Notes: a model not told the origin generated them from the sequence alone. Positions 7,979-17,030 are shown, counted from the first letter of the stretch. The stretch is 40,601 nucleotides of DNA from VBDM01 sp049802235 (GCA_049802235.1 JBARMB010000081.1:1-40601), one strand, 5' to 3'. Program-made: numbers and translations.

Positions 7979-8452
7979 TCAGTCGAGGTCCTTTTCGAGC
8001 GGGATGAACGGCGCGGCCATCATGCCCTGGCTGCGGAAGAACGACAGCACCAGACCATCGTCGCGCGCCAGCAGGGTGCGGACCTTGTCGACGCCGGCGT
8101 GGCGGAAACCGTCGCATATCGCCTCGAGCATCCGGGTGCCGACCCCGGCGAGACGGGCTCCGGGCCGCACGCTGATGCCGAACACCCAGCCGCAGGGAGG
8201 GGAGCCGAACTCCCAGTCGCGCACCTCGCCGATGATGAAGCCCTCGATCCGGTTGCCCGATTCGGCCACCAGGAACAGGCGCTGGCGCGAGCTGCCGGCA
8301 CCGTAGCGGTGGTACAGTTCGTACCAGTAGTCGGCTTTTTCCAGTCCGGTCACTTCGGCATCGATGGCGATGATCTCTCCCAGGTCCGCCGATCCGACCG
8401 GACGGATGCGCAGCTTCGAGGGGGCCTGGGGTAGCTTGGGTGGGGCCGCCAT
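7979..8452 (-). CDS. GNAT-family N-acetyltransferase
   Basis: This 157-residue protein has the GNAT fold: RIRPVGSADLGEIIAIDAEV (strand 1 and helix 1), a central strand FGISVRPGARLAGVGTRML carrying an acetyl-CoA-binding loop of the Q/RxxGxG/A type, and LSFFRSQGMM near the C-terminus. The substrate is unknown. It is the first gene of a leftward pair with the Rrf2 regulator and is divergent from the second livK. An FNR-like site lies 36-49 bases upstream of its ATG. It is a distant paralogue of the GNAT gene at 19829-20350, sharing only general fold features. Confidence 0.85.
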   Translation of the reverse strand: MAAPPKLPQAPSKLRIRPVGSADLGEIIAIDAEVTGLEKADYWYELYHRYGAGSSRQRLFLVAESGNRIEGFIIGEVRDWEFGSPPCGWVFGISVRPGARLAGVGTRMLEAICDGFRHAGVDKVRTLLARDDGLVLSFFRSQGMMAAPFIPLEKDLD

Positions 8453-8670
8453 GTCATCGTTACGACGGAGTTTCGGGGTTCAAAAGGATGATCTGGATCA
8501 AAACCGGCATTCTGGTACGAGTTTATCATCGATTTGCCGGGGAGGAGGGTTGGATGCTTCGTGTTTCGGCGCGGACACTCCCCATGGAATTGCTGACTTT
8601 CTGTTGCAATGGAATCAAGAGAAGGATTCAAACCGCAACGATATCCTGGTTTAATAGACTGGAGGAGCAC
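8453..8670. promoter_or_regulatory. Divergent regulatory region with an FNR-like box
   Basis: This 218-base spacer separates the GNAT-Rrf2 pair from the second livK gene. At 8488-8501 it contains ATGATCTGGATCAA, one mismatch from the FNR/Anr consensus. A Shine-Dalgarno sequence GGAGGAG at 8661-8667 fixes the livK start at 8671. A frame open upstream of that start gives no recognisable protein and is not taken as coding. Oxygen-responsive control would suit the anaerobic-type enzymes downstream, but neither the box nor a promoter is proven. Confidence 0.5.
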
Positions 8671-9834
8671 ATGAAATTGAATCTTGCAGCAATTCGCCTG
8701 CTGGCCGCGTTGCTGGGAACAGGTTGGCTGCTACTGGGCAGCGCGCAGGTCGTGGCGCAGGAGCCGATCCGCATCGGCGCGTTCCTGTCGGTCACCGGGC
8801 CGGCGGCGTTCCTCGGGGATCCCGAGCAGAAGACCCTGGAACTGTACGTCGAGAAGCTCAACGCCGCAGGCGGGGTGCTGGGACGCAAACTGCAGGTGAT
8901 CAGCTATGACGACGGCGGCGATGCGGAAAAGGCGCGCACGTTCGGCAAGCGCCTGATCGAGGAGGACAAGGTCGATGTGCTGGTCGGCGGCTCGACCACC
9001 GGCACTACCATGGCCGTGGTGCCGCTGGCCGAGGCCGCCGGCATCCCCTTCATTTCGCTCGCGGGCGCGGTGGTGATCATCGAGCCGGTCAAGAAGTGGG
9101 TGTTCAAGACGCCGCATACGGATCGCATGGCGTGCGAGAAAATTTTTGTCGACATGCGGGCACGCAATCTCTCGCGCGTGGCCCTCATCTCCGGGCCGGG
9201 CGGCTTCGACAAATCGATGCGCGGCGAATGTCTCAAGGTCGCGAGGCAACATGGCGTGGACGTCGTCGCTGACGAGACCTACGGCGCCGGCGACACCGAC
9301 ATGACCGCGCAGCTGACCAAGATCAAGAACGCGCCGGGGGTCCAGGCGGTGCTCAATGCCGGTTTCGGACAGGGACCCGCGCTGGTCACCAAGAATTTCC
9401 GCCAGCTCGGCATCACCATGCCGCTGTATCAGTCCCACGGCGTGGCATCGAAGGAGTTCATCAAGCTTGCCGGCGATGCGGCCGAGGGCGTGCGGCTGCC
9501 GGCTTCGGCGCTGCTGGTCGCGGAAAGCTTGCCGGACAGCGACCCGCAGAAAAAAGTCGTGGTCGGCTACAAGCGCGAGTACGAGGGGCGATTCAAGTCC
9601 GAAGTCTCCACTTTCGGCGGCCACGCCTACGACGGTCTCATGCTGGTGGCGGAGGCGATGAAGAAAGCGGGCACCACCGACAAGGCGAAGGTGCGCGATG
9701 CGCTCGAGTCGGTGCGCGGTTACATGGGAACGGCGGGCGTGGTCAACATGTCCGCGCAGGACCACATGGGCCTCGACCTGAGCGCCTTCCGCATGCTGGA
9801 AGTGCGCCGGGGCGACTGGTCGCTGGTGAAGTAA
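8671..9834 (+). CDS. livK: Periplasmic LivK-type substrate-binding protein (second LIV cluster)
   Basis: This is a 387-residue periplasmic binding protein of the HAAT class. ATG 8671 is chosen because it has a strong GGAGGAG site and gives a normal Sec signal peptide (MKLNLAAIRLLAALLGTGWL, cleavage after VVAQ). Mature-protein hallmarks are PIRIGAFLSVTGPAAFLGDPEQ, LQVISYDDGGDAEKARTF and the VDVLVGGSTTGTT segment. It heads the operon-like run that ends with the phenylacetate-CoA-ligase-like gene, so an aromatic or branched carboxylic acid ligand is plausible. It differs clearly from the first LivK in signal type (Sec versus Tat-like) and in sequence. Confidence 0.9.
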   Translation: MKLNLAAIRLLAALLGTGWLLLGSAQVVAQEPIRIGAFLSVTGPAAFLGDPEQKTLELYVEKLNAAGGVLGRKLQVISYDDGGDAEKARTFGKRLIEEDKVDVLVGGSTTGTTMAVVPLAEAAGIPFISLAGAVVIIEPVKKWVFKTPHTDRMACEKIFVDMRARNLSRVALISGPGGFDKSMRGECLKVARQHGVDVVADETYGAGDTDMTAQLTKIKNAPGVQAVLNAGFGQGPALVTKNFRQLGITMPLYQSHGVASKEFIKLAGDAAEGVRLPASALLVAESLPDSDPQKKVVVGYKREYEGRFKSEVSTFGGHAYDGLMLVAEAMKKAGTTDKAKVRDALESVRGYMGTAGVVNMSAQDHMGLDLSAFRMLEVRRGDWSLVK

Positions 9835-9865
9835 GCCGGGCGTCGGTTGCGCGCCGGACGCGCCG

Positions 9866-10741
9866 ATGAGCGCGCCGCTCATCCAGTACCTGCTCACCGG
9901 GGTAACCATCGGCGCGATCTATGCGCTGGTGGCCCTCGGTTTCTCGATCATCTACAACGCCAGCCATATCATCAATTTCGCCCAGGGCGAATTCGTGATG
10001 ATCGGCGGCATGGCGACGGTGTCGTTGACCGGCGCCGGCATGCCGCTGCCGCTGGCGATCGTCGCTGCCGTGGTGGTTACGGCGCTGGTCGGACTGATGC
10101 TCGAGAAATTCGTGGTGGCGCGGGCGCGCGGCGCCTCCGTGGTGACGCTCATCATCATCACCATCGGCGCATCGATCCTGCTGCGCGGATTGGCGACCCT
10201 TATCTGGGACAAGAAGCTGCACCCGCTGCGCCCGTTTTCAGGCGACCGGCCGATCGAGATCGCCGGCGCCGTGATCCTGCCGCAAAGCCTGTGGGTGCTC
10301 GGTGTCGCGCTCGTCATTGTCCTGCTGCTGTCCTGGTTCTTCGGGCGCACGCTGTTCGGCAAGGCGATGCTGGCTACCTCGCACCAGCGGCTTGCCGCGC
10401 AGCTGGTCGGAATCAACGTGCGGCAGGTGCTGTTTGTCTCCTTCGGCCTGTCGGCGGCGCTGGGCGCAGTCGCGGGAATTCTCATTGCCCCGATCGCCTT
10501 TACCTCATGGGACGTGGGGATCATGCTGGGCTTGAAGGGCTTCGCCGCGGCGGTCCTCGGGGGGCTGGGCAGCGGCCCCGGCGCCGTGGTCGGCGGGCTG
10601 GTTCTCGGCATCGCCGAGACCTTGAGCGCCGGTTATGTCTCCTCGGCCTACAAGGACGCGATTGCATTCGTGCTGATGCTGGCGGTGCTGTTTTTCATGC
10701 CGCGCGGACTGCTCGGCAGGCGCAGCACCGAGCGCGTCTAG
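9866..10741 (+). CDS. livH: LIV-type ABC transporter permease LivH
   Basis: This is a 291-residue inner-membrane permease of the second LIV importer. It has the conserved N-terminus LLTGVTIGAIYALVALGFSI and the IINFAQGEFVMIGGM hallmark, plus the coupling segment GGLGSGPGAVVGGLVLG near residue 235. The start is ATG 9866. The gene ends in TAG, 3 bases before the GTG of livM. It is expected to pair with the LivM that follows. Confidence 0.93.
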   Translation: MSAPLIQYLLTGVTIGAIYALVALGFSIIYNASHIINFAQGEFVMIGGMATVSLTGAGMPLPLAIVAAVVVTALVGLMLEKFVVARARGASVVTLIIITIGASILLRGLATLIWDKKLHPLRPFSGDRPIEIAGAVILPQSLWVLGVALVIVLLLSWFFGRTLFGKAMLATSHQRLAAQLVGINVRQVLFVSFGLSAALGAVAGILIAPIAFTSWDVGIMLGLKGFAAAVLGGLGSGPGAVVGGLVLGIAETLSAGYVSSAYKDAIAFVLMLAVLFFMPRGLLGRRSTERV

Positions 10742-10744
10742 AAC

Positions 10745-11725
10745 GTGGCCGCCGCTGCCTGGCTCGCATCGCCCCGCACCGGCGGCATTGCCGTGCTGGC
10801 GGCCGTCATCGCCCTGCTGCCGCTGGCGCTGACGAACAACTATTACTACGACGTGGCAATCCTGGTCGGTCTGAATGCGATCGTCTGCGTCGGACTGAAT
10901 CTGCTCATCGGTTATGCCGGCCAGATCAGCCTCGGCCACGCCGGTTTTTTCGGTCTGGGCGGCTACGGCTCGGCGATTCTCAGCGTGCGCTACGGCTGGC
11001 CGCCGCTCGGGGCGCTTGCCGCCGCCACCGCCGCCGTCGGGTTGATTGCGTTCGTCATCGGGCGCCCGATCCTGAGGTTGCGCGGGCACACTCTGGCGAT
11101 GGCGACACTCGGCATGGGCGTCATCGTCTCGATCGTCGTTTCCACGGAAGACGGATTCACCGGCGGACCCGACGGCATGTCGGTGCCGCCGCTCATGCTC
11201 GCCGGCACGGTGTTGCAGGGAGAACGCGTCTGGTACTGGATTGTCGGCGCGCTGGTGATTGCGGCGGTGTGGCTGGCGCAGAACCTGATCGAGTCGCCCA
11301 CCGGACGGGCATTGCGGGCGCTCTCGGGCTCGGAGGTGGGCGCGGAAGTCGTCGGCATCGACAGTTCGCGTCACAAGGTGCTGGTTTTCGTTGTCTCGGC
11401 GGTGTACGCAGCGTTCGCCGGCGGTCTGACCGCACACTACTCGGGATTCATCACTCCGGGCAACGTGAGCTTTTTTCATTCCATCGAGCTCGTGACCATG
11501 GTGGTGTTCGGCGGCATGGCCTCCACTTTCGGCGCGGTGGTCGGCGCCGCCGTTCTCACCACGCTGCCGCAGGTGCTGACCGTGTTCAAGGAATACGAGA
11601 TGGTGGCGTTCGGCGCGGTGATGATGGGCACCATGATCTTCGTGCCGAGGGGACTGGTGCCGAGCCTTGCGATGATCGCGGCGGCGCGTCCTCGGCCGGT
11701 GCGCTCGCACGGGAGCGACCGATGA
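10745..11725 (+). CDS. livM: LIV-type ABC transporter permease LivM
   Basis: This is a 326-residue second permease. The GTG start at 10745 is chosen from its tight spacing to livH and a plausible first transmembrane segment. Family features are IGYAGQISLGHAGFFGLGGY, the TEDGFTGGPDGM loop, and VFGGMASTFGAVVGAAVL towards the C-terminus. Its TGA overlaps the ATG of livG (ATGA). Confidence 0.92.
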   Translation: MAAAAWLASPRTGGIAVLAAVIALLPLALTNNYYYDVAILVGLNAIVCVGLNLLIGYAGQISLGHAGFFGLGGYGSAILSVRYGWPPLGALAAATAAVGLIAFVIGRPILRLRGHTLAMATLGMGVIVSIVVSTEDGFTGGPDGMSVPPLMLAGTVLQGERVWYWIVGALVIAAVWLAQNLIESPTGRALRALSGSEVGAEVVGIDSSRHKVLVFVVSAVYAAFAGGLTAHYSGFITPGNVSFFHSIELVTMVVFGGMASTFGAVVGAAVLTTLPQVLTVFKEYEMVAFGAVMMGTMIFVPRGLVPSLAMIAAARPRPVRSHGSDR

Positions 11726-12486
11726 GCCTGCTGCGCGTCGAAGGCCTGGGCAAGGAATTCGGCGGCGTGCGGGCGGTCGAGAATCTGAGCTTTTCGGTTG
11801 CGCCGGGCACGGTGCACTCGATCATCGGACCCAACGGCGCCGGGAAAACCACGCTGCTCAATCTGCTCACCGGGATCTATGTTCCCACGGTCGGAGGCAT
11901 TTATCTCGGCGAGCGCGAGCTGACCGGACGGCCGCCGCATGAGTACGCCGCGGCGGGGATCGCGCGCACGTTCCAGAATCTGCAGGTGTTCTTCAACATG
12001 AGCGCGCTCGAGAACGTGATGGTGGGGCGTTACCGGCACGAGCGCTGCGGGCTTGCGGCGGCGCTGCTGCGCTTTCCCTCGCTGGCGCGCGCCGAGCGCG
12101 CCTGCCGCGATGCCGCCGCGGAACTGCTCGATTTCGTCGGGCTGGGCGCTTACCTCGGCGTGCGCGCCGATGCCATGCCCTATGGTGCGCTGAAGCGCCT
12201 CGAGGTGGCGCGCGCGCTGGCGACGCAGCCGCAGCTGCTGCTGCTCGACGAGCCGGCGGCGGGGCTCAATCCGACCGAGACCCAGGAATTCGATGCGCTG
12301 ATCGGCAAGATTGCCGGGCGCGGCATCACCGTGGTGCTGGTGGAGCACAACATGCGGCTGGTGATGGGCGTCTCCGACCACATTCTGGTGCTCGATTACG
12401 GCCGCAAGCTCGCCGAAGGCACGGCCGGGGAAATGCGCGCGGACCCGCGCGTGGTCGAAGCCTACCTTGGCGCAACGGTGCACTGA
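11722..12486 (+). CDS. livG: LIV-type ABC transporter ATPase LivG
   Basis: This is a 254-residue ATPase from ATG 11722, overlapping the livM stop. It contains Walker A GPNGAGKTT near residue 38, Walker B LLLLDEPAAGLNP and the H-loop in VVLVEHNMRLVM. The ABC signature is degenerate, MPYGALKRLEVARAL instead of LSGGQ, a change common in LivG proteins. It acts with LivF on the LivHM permease. Confidence 0.93.
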   Translation: MSLLRVEGLGKEFGGVRAVENLSFSVAPGTVHSIIGPNGAGKTTLLNLLTGIYVPTVGGIYLGERELTGRPPHEYAAAGIARTFQNLQVFFNMSALENVMVGRYRHERCGLAAALLRFPSLARAERACRDAAAELLDFVGLGAYLGVRADAMPYGALKRLEVARALATQPQLLLLDEPAAGLNPTETQEFDALIGKIAGRGITVVLVEHNMRLVMGVSDHILVLDYGRKLAEGTAGEMRADPRVVEAYLGATVH

Positions 12487-12487
12487 C

Positions 12488-13189
12488 ATGCTGGAAATCC
12501 ACGCTGTCGAAAGCCGCTACGGCCGCATACCGGCGCTGAAGGGCATCGACCTGCGTGTGGACAGCGGCGAGCTGGTGGCCCTGGTCGGCGCCAACGGCGC
12601 CGGCAAGACGACCTTGCTGCGAGCGCTGTCCGGCGTGCAGCGGGTGAGCGCGGGACGGGTGATGTTTCGCGGAGAAGACATCACGCGCGCATCGGCCGAC
12701 CGGCGGGTACGGCTCGGGATCGTGCAGGTTCCCGAGGGCAGGCTGGTGTTCGGCCCGCTGTCGGTCGAGGACAACCTGCGTCTCGGCGGCTACACGCGCC
12801 GGCGTGCGGAAAGCGAGGAAAGCCTCGAGCGGGTCTACGGCATGTTCCCGGCGCTGAGGGAAAGGCGCCGCCAGCCGGCCGGCACGCTCTCCGGCGGCCA
12901 GCAGCAGATGCTGGCGATGGGGCGCGCGATGATGGCCAGACCGCAACTGATGCTGCTCGACGAGCCCAGCATGGGCTTGGCACCGAAGCTGGTCGAGGAT
13001 ATCTTTGCACATATCCGCGCGCTCAAGGCTGCCGGCACCACCATCTTTCTGGTCGATCAGAACGCGCGTGCCGCTCTCAGCGTGGCCGAGCGCGGTTATG
13101 TGATCGAGACCGGGCGCATCGTGCTCTCGGGAACGGGACGGGAGTTGCTACAGGACGAGCGGGTGAAGGCAGCCTATCTCGGATTTTGA
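12488..13189 (+). CDS. livF: LIV-type ABC transporter ATPase LivF
   Basis: This is a 233-residue ATPase. ATG 12488 is preferred over an in-frame start 21 bases upstream because MLEIHAVESRYGRIPALKGI is the normal LivF N-terminus. Motifs are Walker A GANGAGKTT, signature LSGGQQQML, Walker B LMLLDEPSMGLAP and the FLVDQNARAAL loop. It begins 1 base after the livG stop and completes the second transporter. Confidence 0.93.
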   Translation: MLEIHAVESRYGRIPALKGIDLRVDSGELVALVGANGAGKTTLLRALSGVQRVSAGRVMFRGEDITRASADRRVRLGIVQVPEGRLVFGPLSVEDNLRLGGYTRRRAESEESLERVYGMFPALRERRRQPAGTLSGGQQQMLAMGRAMMARPQLMLLDEPSMGLAPKLVEDIFAHIRALKAAGTTIFLVDQNARAALSVAERGYVIETGRIVLSGTGRELLQDERVKAAYLGF

Positions 13190-13222
13190 CGCGCGGGATC
13201 CATGATTCATGCAGAGGTAAAA

Positions 13223-13633
13223 ATGAAGACGACATTGACGACCGGGATTTCGACGCGGCGCGAATTCGATATCGACCGCGAGCGCACCATCGACTTCATG
13301 GGCGACAGGGCGCGCGTTTACGCGACGCCGATGATGGTGCGCGACATCGAGGTGACCTGCCGCGAATTCCTGCTCGCGCACCTGGATCCGGGCGAGGACT
13401 CGGTCGGCACGCGGGTGGAGGTGGACCACCTTGCGCCGACGCTGCTCGGAATGAAAGTCACCGTCGAAGCGAAGGTCACGGAGGTCAAAGGCAGGCTGGT
13501 GACGTTCGAGGTCTCGGTGCACGACGGGATCGATCAGGTCGGCCGCGGCCGGCACCTGCGCTACGTGCTCGAGGTGAAGGCGCAGGAGCAGCGGCTGATG
13601 GCGAAGGCCGAGAAGGCGGGACTGCCTCGATGA
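13223..13633 (+). CDS. Hot-dog fold thioesterase, FlK (fluoroacetyl-CoA thioesterase)-like
   Basis: This 136-residue protein has the pattern of FlK-type acyl-CoA thioesterases: ERTIDFMGDRARVYATPMMVRDIE early, then the core LDPGEDSVGTRVEVDHLAPTLLGMKVT and SVHDGIDQVGRGRHLRYVL. ATG 13223 is chosen because an AGAGGT ribosome site precedes it; an in-frame ATG at 13202 has none. Its stop overlaps the ATG of the molybdoenzyme gene, so it is translated with that complex. A CoA-thioester hydrolase fits a pathway releasing free acid from an aryl-acetyl-CoA, for example removing CoA during or after alpha-oxidation. The actual substrate is not shown by the sequence. Confidence 0.75.
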   Translation: MKTTLTTGISTRREFDIDRERTIDFMGDRARVYATPMMVRDIEVTCREFLLAHLDPGEDSVGTRVEVDHLAPTLLGMKVTVEAKVTEVKGRLVTFEVSVHDGIDQVGRGRHLRYVLEVKAQEQRLMAKAEKAGLPR

Positions 13634-16353
13634 GCGCGCCCGGACGCAGCGGCGCAACGACCGCAAAGGCGGCGACGTACTGCTACCAGTGCGTCGCCGG
13701 CCCCGACCTGCTCACGGTAAAGGTGGTGGACGGGGTGGCGACAGAGGTCGAGCCGAACTTCGGCGCCTGCGGGGTGCATCCGGGCGGCGGCAAGGTGTGC
13801 GTCAAGGCCTACGGCCTGGTGCAGAAGACCTACAACCCGAACCGCGTCACGCGGCCGATGAAACGCACCAATCCGAAAAAAGGCCGCGGCGAGGATCCCC
13901 GCTTTGTCCCGATCTCATGGGACGAAGCGCTCGATGCGGTGGCGGAAAAGCTGAACGGCGTGCGCGCGCGCGGTCTGCTCGACGAGTCGGGCTACCCGCG
14001 GGTCGCGGCAAGCTTCGGCGGCGGCGGCACGCCGCAGTCGTACATGGGCACCTTTCCCGCATTCCTCGCGGCCTGGGGCCCGGTCGACATGGGCTTCGGC
14101 TCCGGCCAGGGCGTCAAGTGCTATCACTCCGAGCATCTCTACGGCGAATTCTGGCATCGCGGATTCACGGTGTCGCCGGACACGCCGAACTGCGATTACC
14201 TGATCTCCTGCGGCGCCAACGTCGAGGCGTCCGGCGGCGTGGTCGGCGTGTGGCGGCACGCCAATGCGCGCGAGCGCGGCATGAAGCGGGTGCAGGTCGA
14301 GCCGCACCTGTCGGTCACCGGCGCCTGCTCCGCCGAATGGGTGCCGATCAAGCCGAAGACCGACGCGGCATTCCTGTTCGCGCTGATCCACGTGATGCTG
14401 CACCAGTCGCCGCGGTCGCGGCTCGATCTGCCGTTCCTCGTCAATCAGACTTCCTCGCCCTACCTCGTGGGGCCGAACGGTTTCTATCTGCGCGATCCGC
14501 AGACGAAGAAGCCGCTGCTCTGGGACACCAGGCGCTCCGCTGCGGTGGCGTTCGACGCGGCCGATGTGGATGCGTCGCTCGAGGGCGAATACGATCTCGA
14601 GGCGGTGGAGATCGGGCCGGACCAGGCGGTGCTCGCGAGCGGCCGGCTGCGCGGAACGACGGCGTTCTCGAAGCTGGTATTGCATATGCAGCAGTACACG
14701 CCGGAGTGGGCGGCCGGCGTGTGCGACGTGCCATCCGGCACCATGCGGCGCATCGCCAACGAATTCCTCGACGCGGCAAAAGTGGGCCAGACAATCGAGA
14801 TCGAAGGCATGCTCCTGCCGCATCGGCCGGTGGCGGTGAGCCTGGGCAAAACCGTGACCAACGGCTGGGGCGGCTTCGAGTGCTGCTGGGCGCGCACGCT
14901 GCTCGCGACCCTGGTCGGCGGGCTGGAAGTGCCGGGCGGGACCCTCGGCACCACGGTCCGGCTCAACCGCCCGCTTTCGGAGCGCCACCTGAGCGTGAAG
15001 CCGGGCCCCGACGGCTTCATGGCCTATCCGCTCAATCCCACCGACCGCGAGCACTGGAGCGCGCGGCCGAATATCCGCAACGCCTATCGCAGCATGGTGC
15101 CGCTCGCCGCCGACGGCCCCTGGAGCCAGGCGCTGGGGCCGACGCATTTTTCCTGGATGTTTCTCAATGGGACGCCCGAGGGTTTGCCCACGGTGACGTT
15201 GCCGGAGATCTGGTTCGCATATCGCACCAATCCGGCGATTTCCTTCTGGGACACCGACAAGCTGACCGAGAGCATGGCGAGGTTTCCCTTCGTCGTCGCT
15301 TTTGCCTATACGCGCGATGAAACCAACCATATGGCGGACATCCTGCTGCCGGATGCAACCGACCTGGAGAGCCTGCAGCTCATCCGCATCGGCGGTACCA
15401 AGTACGTCGAGCAGTTCTGGGACAGCGAAGGTTTCGCGCTGCGCCAGCCGGTGGTGGCGCCGCAGGGCGAGGCCCGGGACTTCACCGACATCGCCACCGA
15501 ACTCGCGCGGCGCGCCGGACTGCTGGAGAAATACAACGGCTCGATCAACAAGGGCGCCGCGGGCGTGCCGCTGAAGGGCGATCACGCGCTCGATCCGGGC
15601 CGCGCCTACGACCGCGACGAGATCTGGGACCGGGTCTGCCGCGCGGCAAGCGCCGAGCTGAGCGACGGCAGCGAGGAGCACGGCCTCGGATGGTGGAAGG
15701 AGCACGGGCTTGCCACGCGGCCGTTCCCCAAGACCGACTGGTATCTGCTGCCGACGCTGCAGCGCCTCGGGCTGCGCTTCGAGATGCCCTATCAGGAACA
15801 GCTCTACCGCGTCGGCAAGGAACTCGGCAAGCGGCTGCACGAGCACGGCATGGTCTGGTGGGAGCGCCAACTCGAGGAGTATCAGGCGCTGCCGGTGTGG
15901 AAGGATTTTCCCGGCCTGTGGGAGAAGGCGCTGGTCGCTTCGGGCGGCAGCGCGAGCGACTACCCGTTCTGGCTGCTGACCTCGCGCTCGATGCAGTACG
16001 CGTGGGGCGGGAACGTCGGCATGCAGTTGATCAAGGAAGTCGCGGACAACGTCGCCGGTCATCAGGGCGCGATCCTGAACACGCGGCGCGCAGAGGAGCT
16101 CGGTGTCGGCGAGGGCGACTGGATCGAGATTGCGACGCCGCAGAAATCGGTGCGCGCGCGTGCGGTGCTGCGCCAGGGTATCCGCCCCGACACGATCCTG
16201 TTGCTCGGCCAGTTCGGGCACTGGGTGACGCCGCTGGCGAAGGACTTCGGCATGCCGAGCATGAACTCGCTCGTGCCGATGTCGATGGAGCTGACGGACG
16301 CGACCGGATCGGGCGCGGACATCGTGCGGGTCAGCGTGAGGAAATCGTCGTGA
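13630..16353 (+). CDS. padB: Molybdopterin oxidoreductase catalytic subunit, PadB-like (phenylacetyl-CoA:acceptor oxidoreductase)
   Basis: This is a 907-residue DMSO-reductase-superfamily catalytic subunit. The start at ATG 13630 overlaps the thioesterase stop (ATGA). The N-terminal Fe-S region has cysteines at about 18, 21, 47 and 57. The third ligand of the usual CxxCxxxC pattern is absent, and C47 is out of place. No Tat signal is seen, so it is probably cytoplasmic. The C-terminal domain with WIEIATPQKSVRARAVLRQG is the usual molybdopterin dinucleotide-binding domain. With a four-cluster ferredoxin subunit, a membrane anchor and an adjacent phenylacetate-CoA ligase, the best-known match is the Thauera/Azoarcus PadBCD enzyme, which converts phenylacetyl-CoA to phenylglyoxylate. 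That function is inferred from context; another aryl- or acyl-CoA dehydrogenating molybdoenzyme is possible. Confidence 0.65.
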   Translation: MSAPGRSGATTAKAATYCYQCVAGPDLLTVKVVDGVATEVEPNFGACGVHPGGGKVCVKAYGLVQKTYNPNRVTRPMKRTNPKKGRGEDPRFVPISWDEALDAVAEKLNGVRARGLLDESGYPRVAASFGGGGTPQSYMGTFPAFLAAWGPVDMGFGSGQGVKCYHSEHLYGEFWHRGFTVSPDTPNCDYLISCGANVEASGGVVGVWRHANARERGMKRVQVEPHLSVTGACSAEWVPIKPKTDAAFLFALIHVMLHQSPRSRLDLPFLVNQTSSPYLVGPNGFYLRDPQTKKPLLWDTRRSAAVAFDAADVDASLEGEYDLEAVEIGPDQAVLASGRLRGTTAFSKLVLHMQQYTPEWAAGVCDVPSGTMRRIANEFLDAAKVGQTIEIEGMLLPHRPVAVSLGKTVTNGWGGFECCWARTLLATLVGGLEVPGGTLGTTVRLNRPLSERHLSVKPGPDGFMAYPLNPTDREHWSARPNIRNAYRSMVPLAADGPWSQALGPTHFSWMFLNGTPEGLPTVTLPEIWFAYRTNPAISFWDTDKLTESMARFPFVVAFAYTRDETNHMADILLPDATDLESLQLIRIGGTKYVEQFWDSEGFALRQPVVAPQGEARDFTDIATELARRAGLLEKYNGSINKGAAGVPLKGDHALDPGRAYDRDEIWDRVCRAASAELSDGSEEHGLGWWKEHGLATRPFPKTDWYLLPTLQRLGLRFEMPYQEQLYRVGKELGKRLHEHGMVWWERQLEEYQALPVWKDFPGLWEKALVASGGSASDYPFWLLTSRSMQYAWGGNVGMQLIKEVADNVAGHQGAILNTRRAEELGVGEGDWIEIATPQKSVRARAVLRQGIRPDTILLLGQFGHWVTPLAKDFGMPSMNSLVPMSMELTDATGSGADIVRVSVRKSS

Positions 16354-17030
16354 CGCGCTGGGTGATGATTGCAGACCTGCGCCGCTGCGTCGGCTGCCAG
16401 ACCTGTACCGCCGCCTGCCGGCACACCAACGCGACGCCGCCGGAAGTGCAGTGGCGTCGCGTGCTCGACATGGAAGTGGGCGAGTATCCCGAGGTGAAAC
16501 GCGTGTTCGTGCCGACCGGCTGCCAGCACTGCGCCGATCCGCCCTGCATGCACGTCTGCCCCTCGACCGCGACGCGCCAGCGCGCCGACGGCATCGTCAC
16601 CATCGATTACGACTTGTGCATCGGTTGCTCCTATTGCGCCGTCGCCTGCCCGTACCAGGCGCGCTACCGCACCGACGATGCGACGTTTGCCTACGGCGAA
16701 AAGCCGACGGCGTCCGAAGCCGTAGGCTACGACCCGAAGCGCCTCGGCGTTGCGACCAAGTGCACCTTCTGCAGCGACCGCGTCGACGCCGGCATGGAGA
16801 AAGGCCTGAAGCCCGGCGTCGATCCGGAGGCGACGCCGGCCTGCGTCAACAGCTGCATCGCCGGCGCCCTGCATTTCGGCGACAAGGAGAATGCGGACAG
16901 CAACGTGTCGAAGCTGCTCGAGGAGAACGAGTATTTCCGCATGCACGAGGAGCTGGGCACCGACCCGGGCTTCTACTACCTCTGGGACAAGGTGGCGAAA
17001 GAGGGCTACAAGCAGGGAGGGGGCGGGTAA
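16350..17030 (+). CDS. padC: 4Fe-4S ferredoxin-type electron-transfer subunit, PadC-like
   Basis: This is a 226-residue electron-transfer subunit. GTG 16350 is chosen because it overlaps the padB stop (GTGA) and places MTRWVMIADLRRCVGCQTC at the N-terminus. Four cysteine groups are visible: C13-C16-C19-C23; CQHCADPPCMHVC; CIGCSYCAVAC; and CTFC paired with ACVNSC. This is the classical four-[4Fe-4S] pattern of DmsB/PsrB/NrfC-type proteins. It should carry electrons from the molybdenum subunit to the membrane anchor. Its TAA overlaps the ATG of the next gene by one base. Confidence 0.88.
   Translation: MTRWVMIADLRRCVGCQTCTAACRHTNATPPEVQWRRVLDMEVGEYPEVKRVFVPTGCQHCADPPCMHVCPSTATRQRADGIVTIDYDLCIGCSYCAVACPYQARYRTDDATFAYGEKPTASEAVGYDPKRLGVATKCTFCSDRVDAGMEKGLKPGVDPEATPACVNSCIAGALHFGDKENADSNVSKLLEENEYFRMHEELGTDPGFYYLWDKVAKEGYKQGGGG

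Noticed and set aside
8627..8655. Sigma-70-like pair TTCAAA and TTTAAT with a 17-base spacer before livK
   Set aside because: The transcript would start at about 8662, inside the Shine-Dalgarno sequence, so the pair is probably coincidental.
8440..8670. Upstream in-frame extension of the second livK gene
   Set aside because: It would place about 77 residues before a perfect signal peptide and ignores the strong GGAGGAG site in front of ATG 8671.
9847..11721. Long + strand frame through livH and livM that is continuous with livG
   Set aside because: It is an out-of-frame reading of livH and livM; only the part from ATG 11722 carries real protein motifs.
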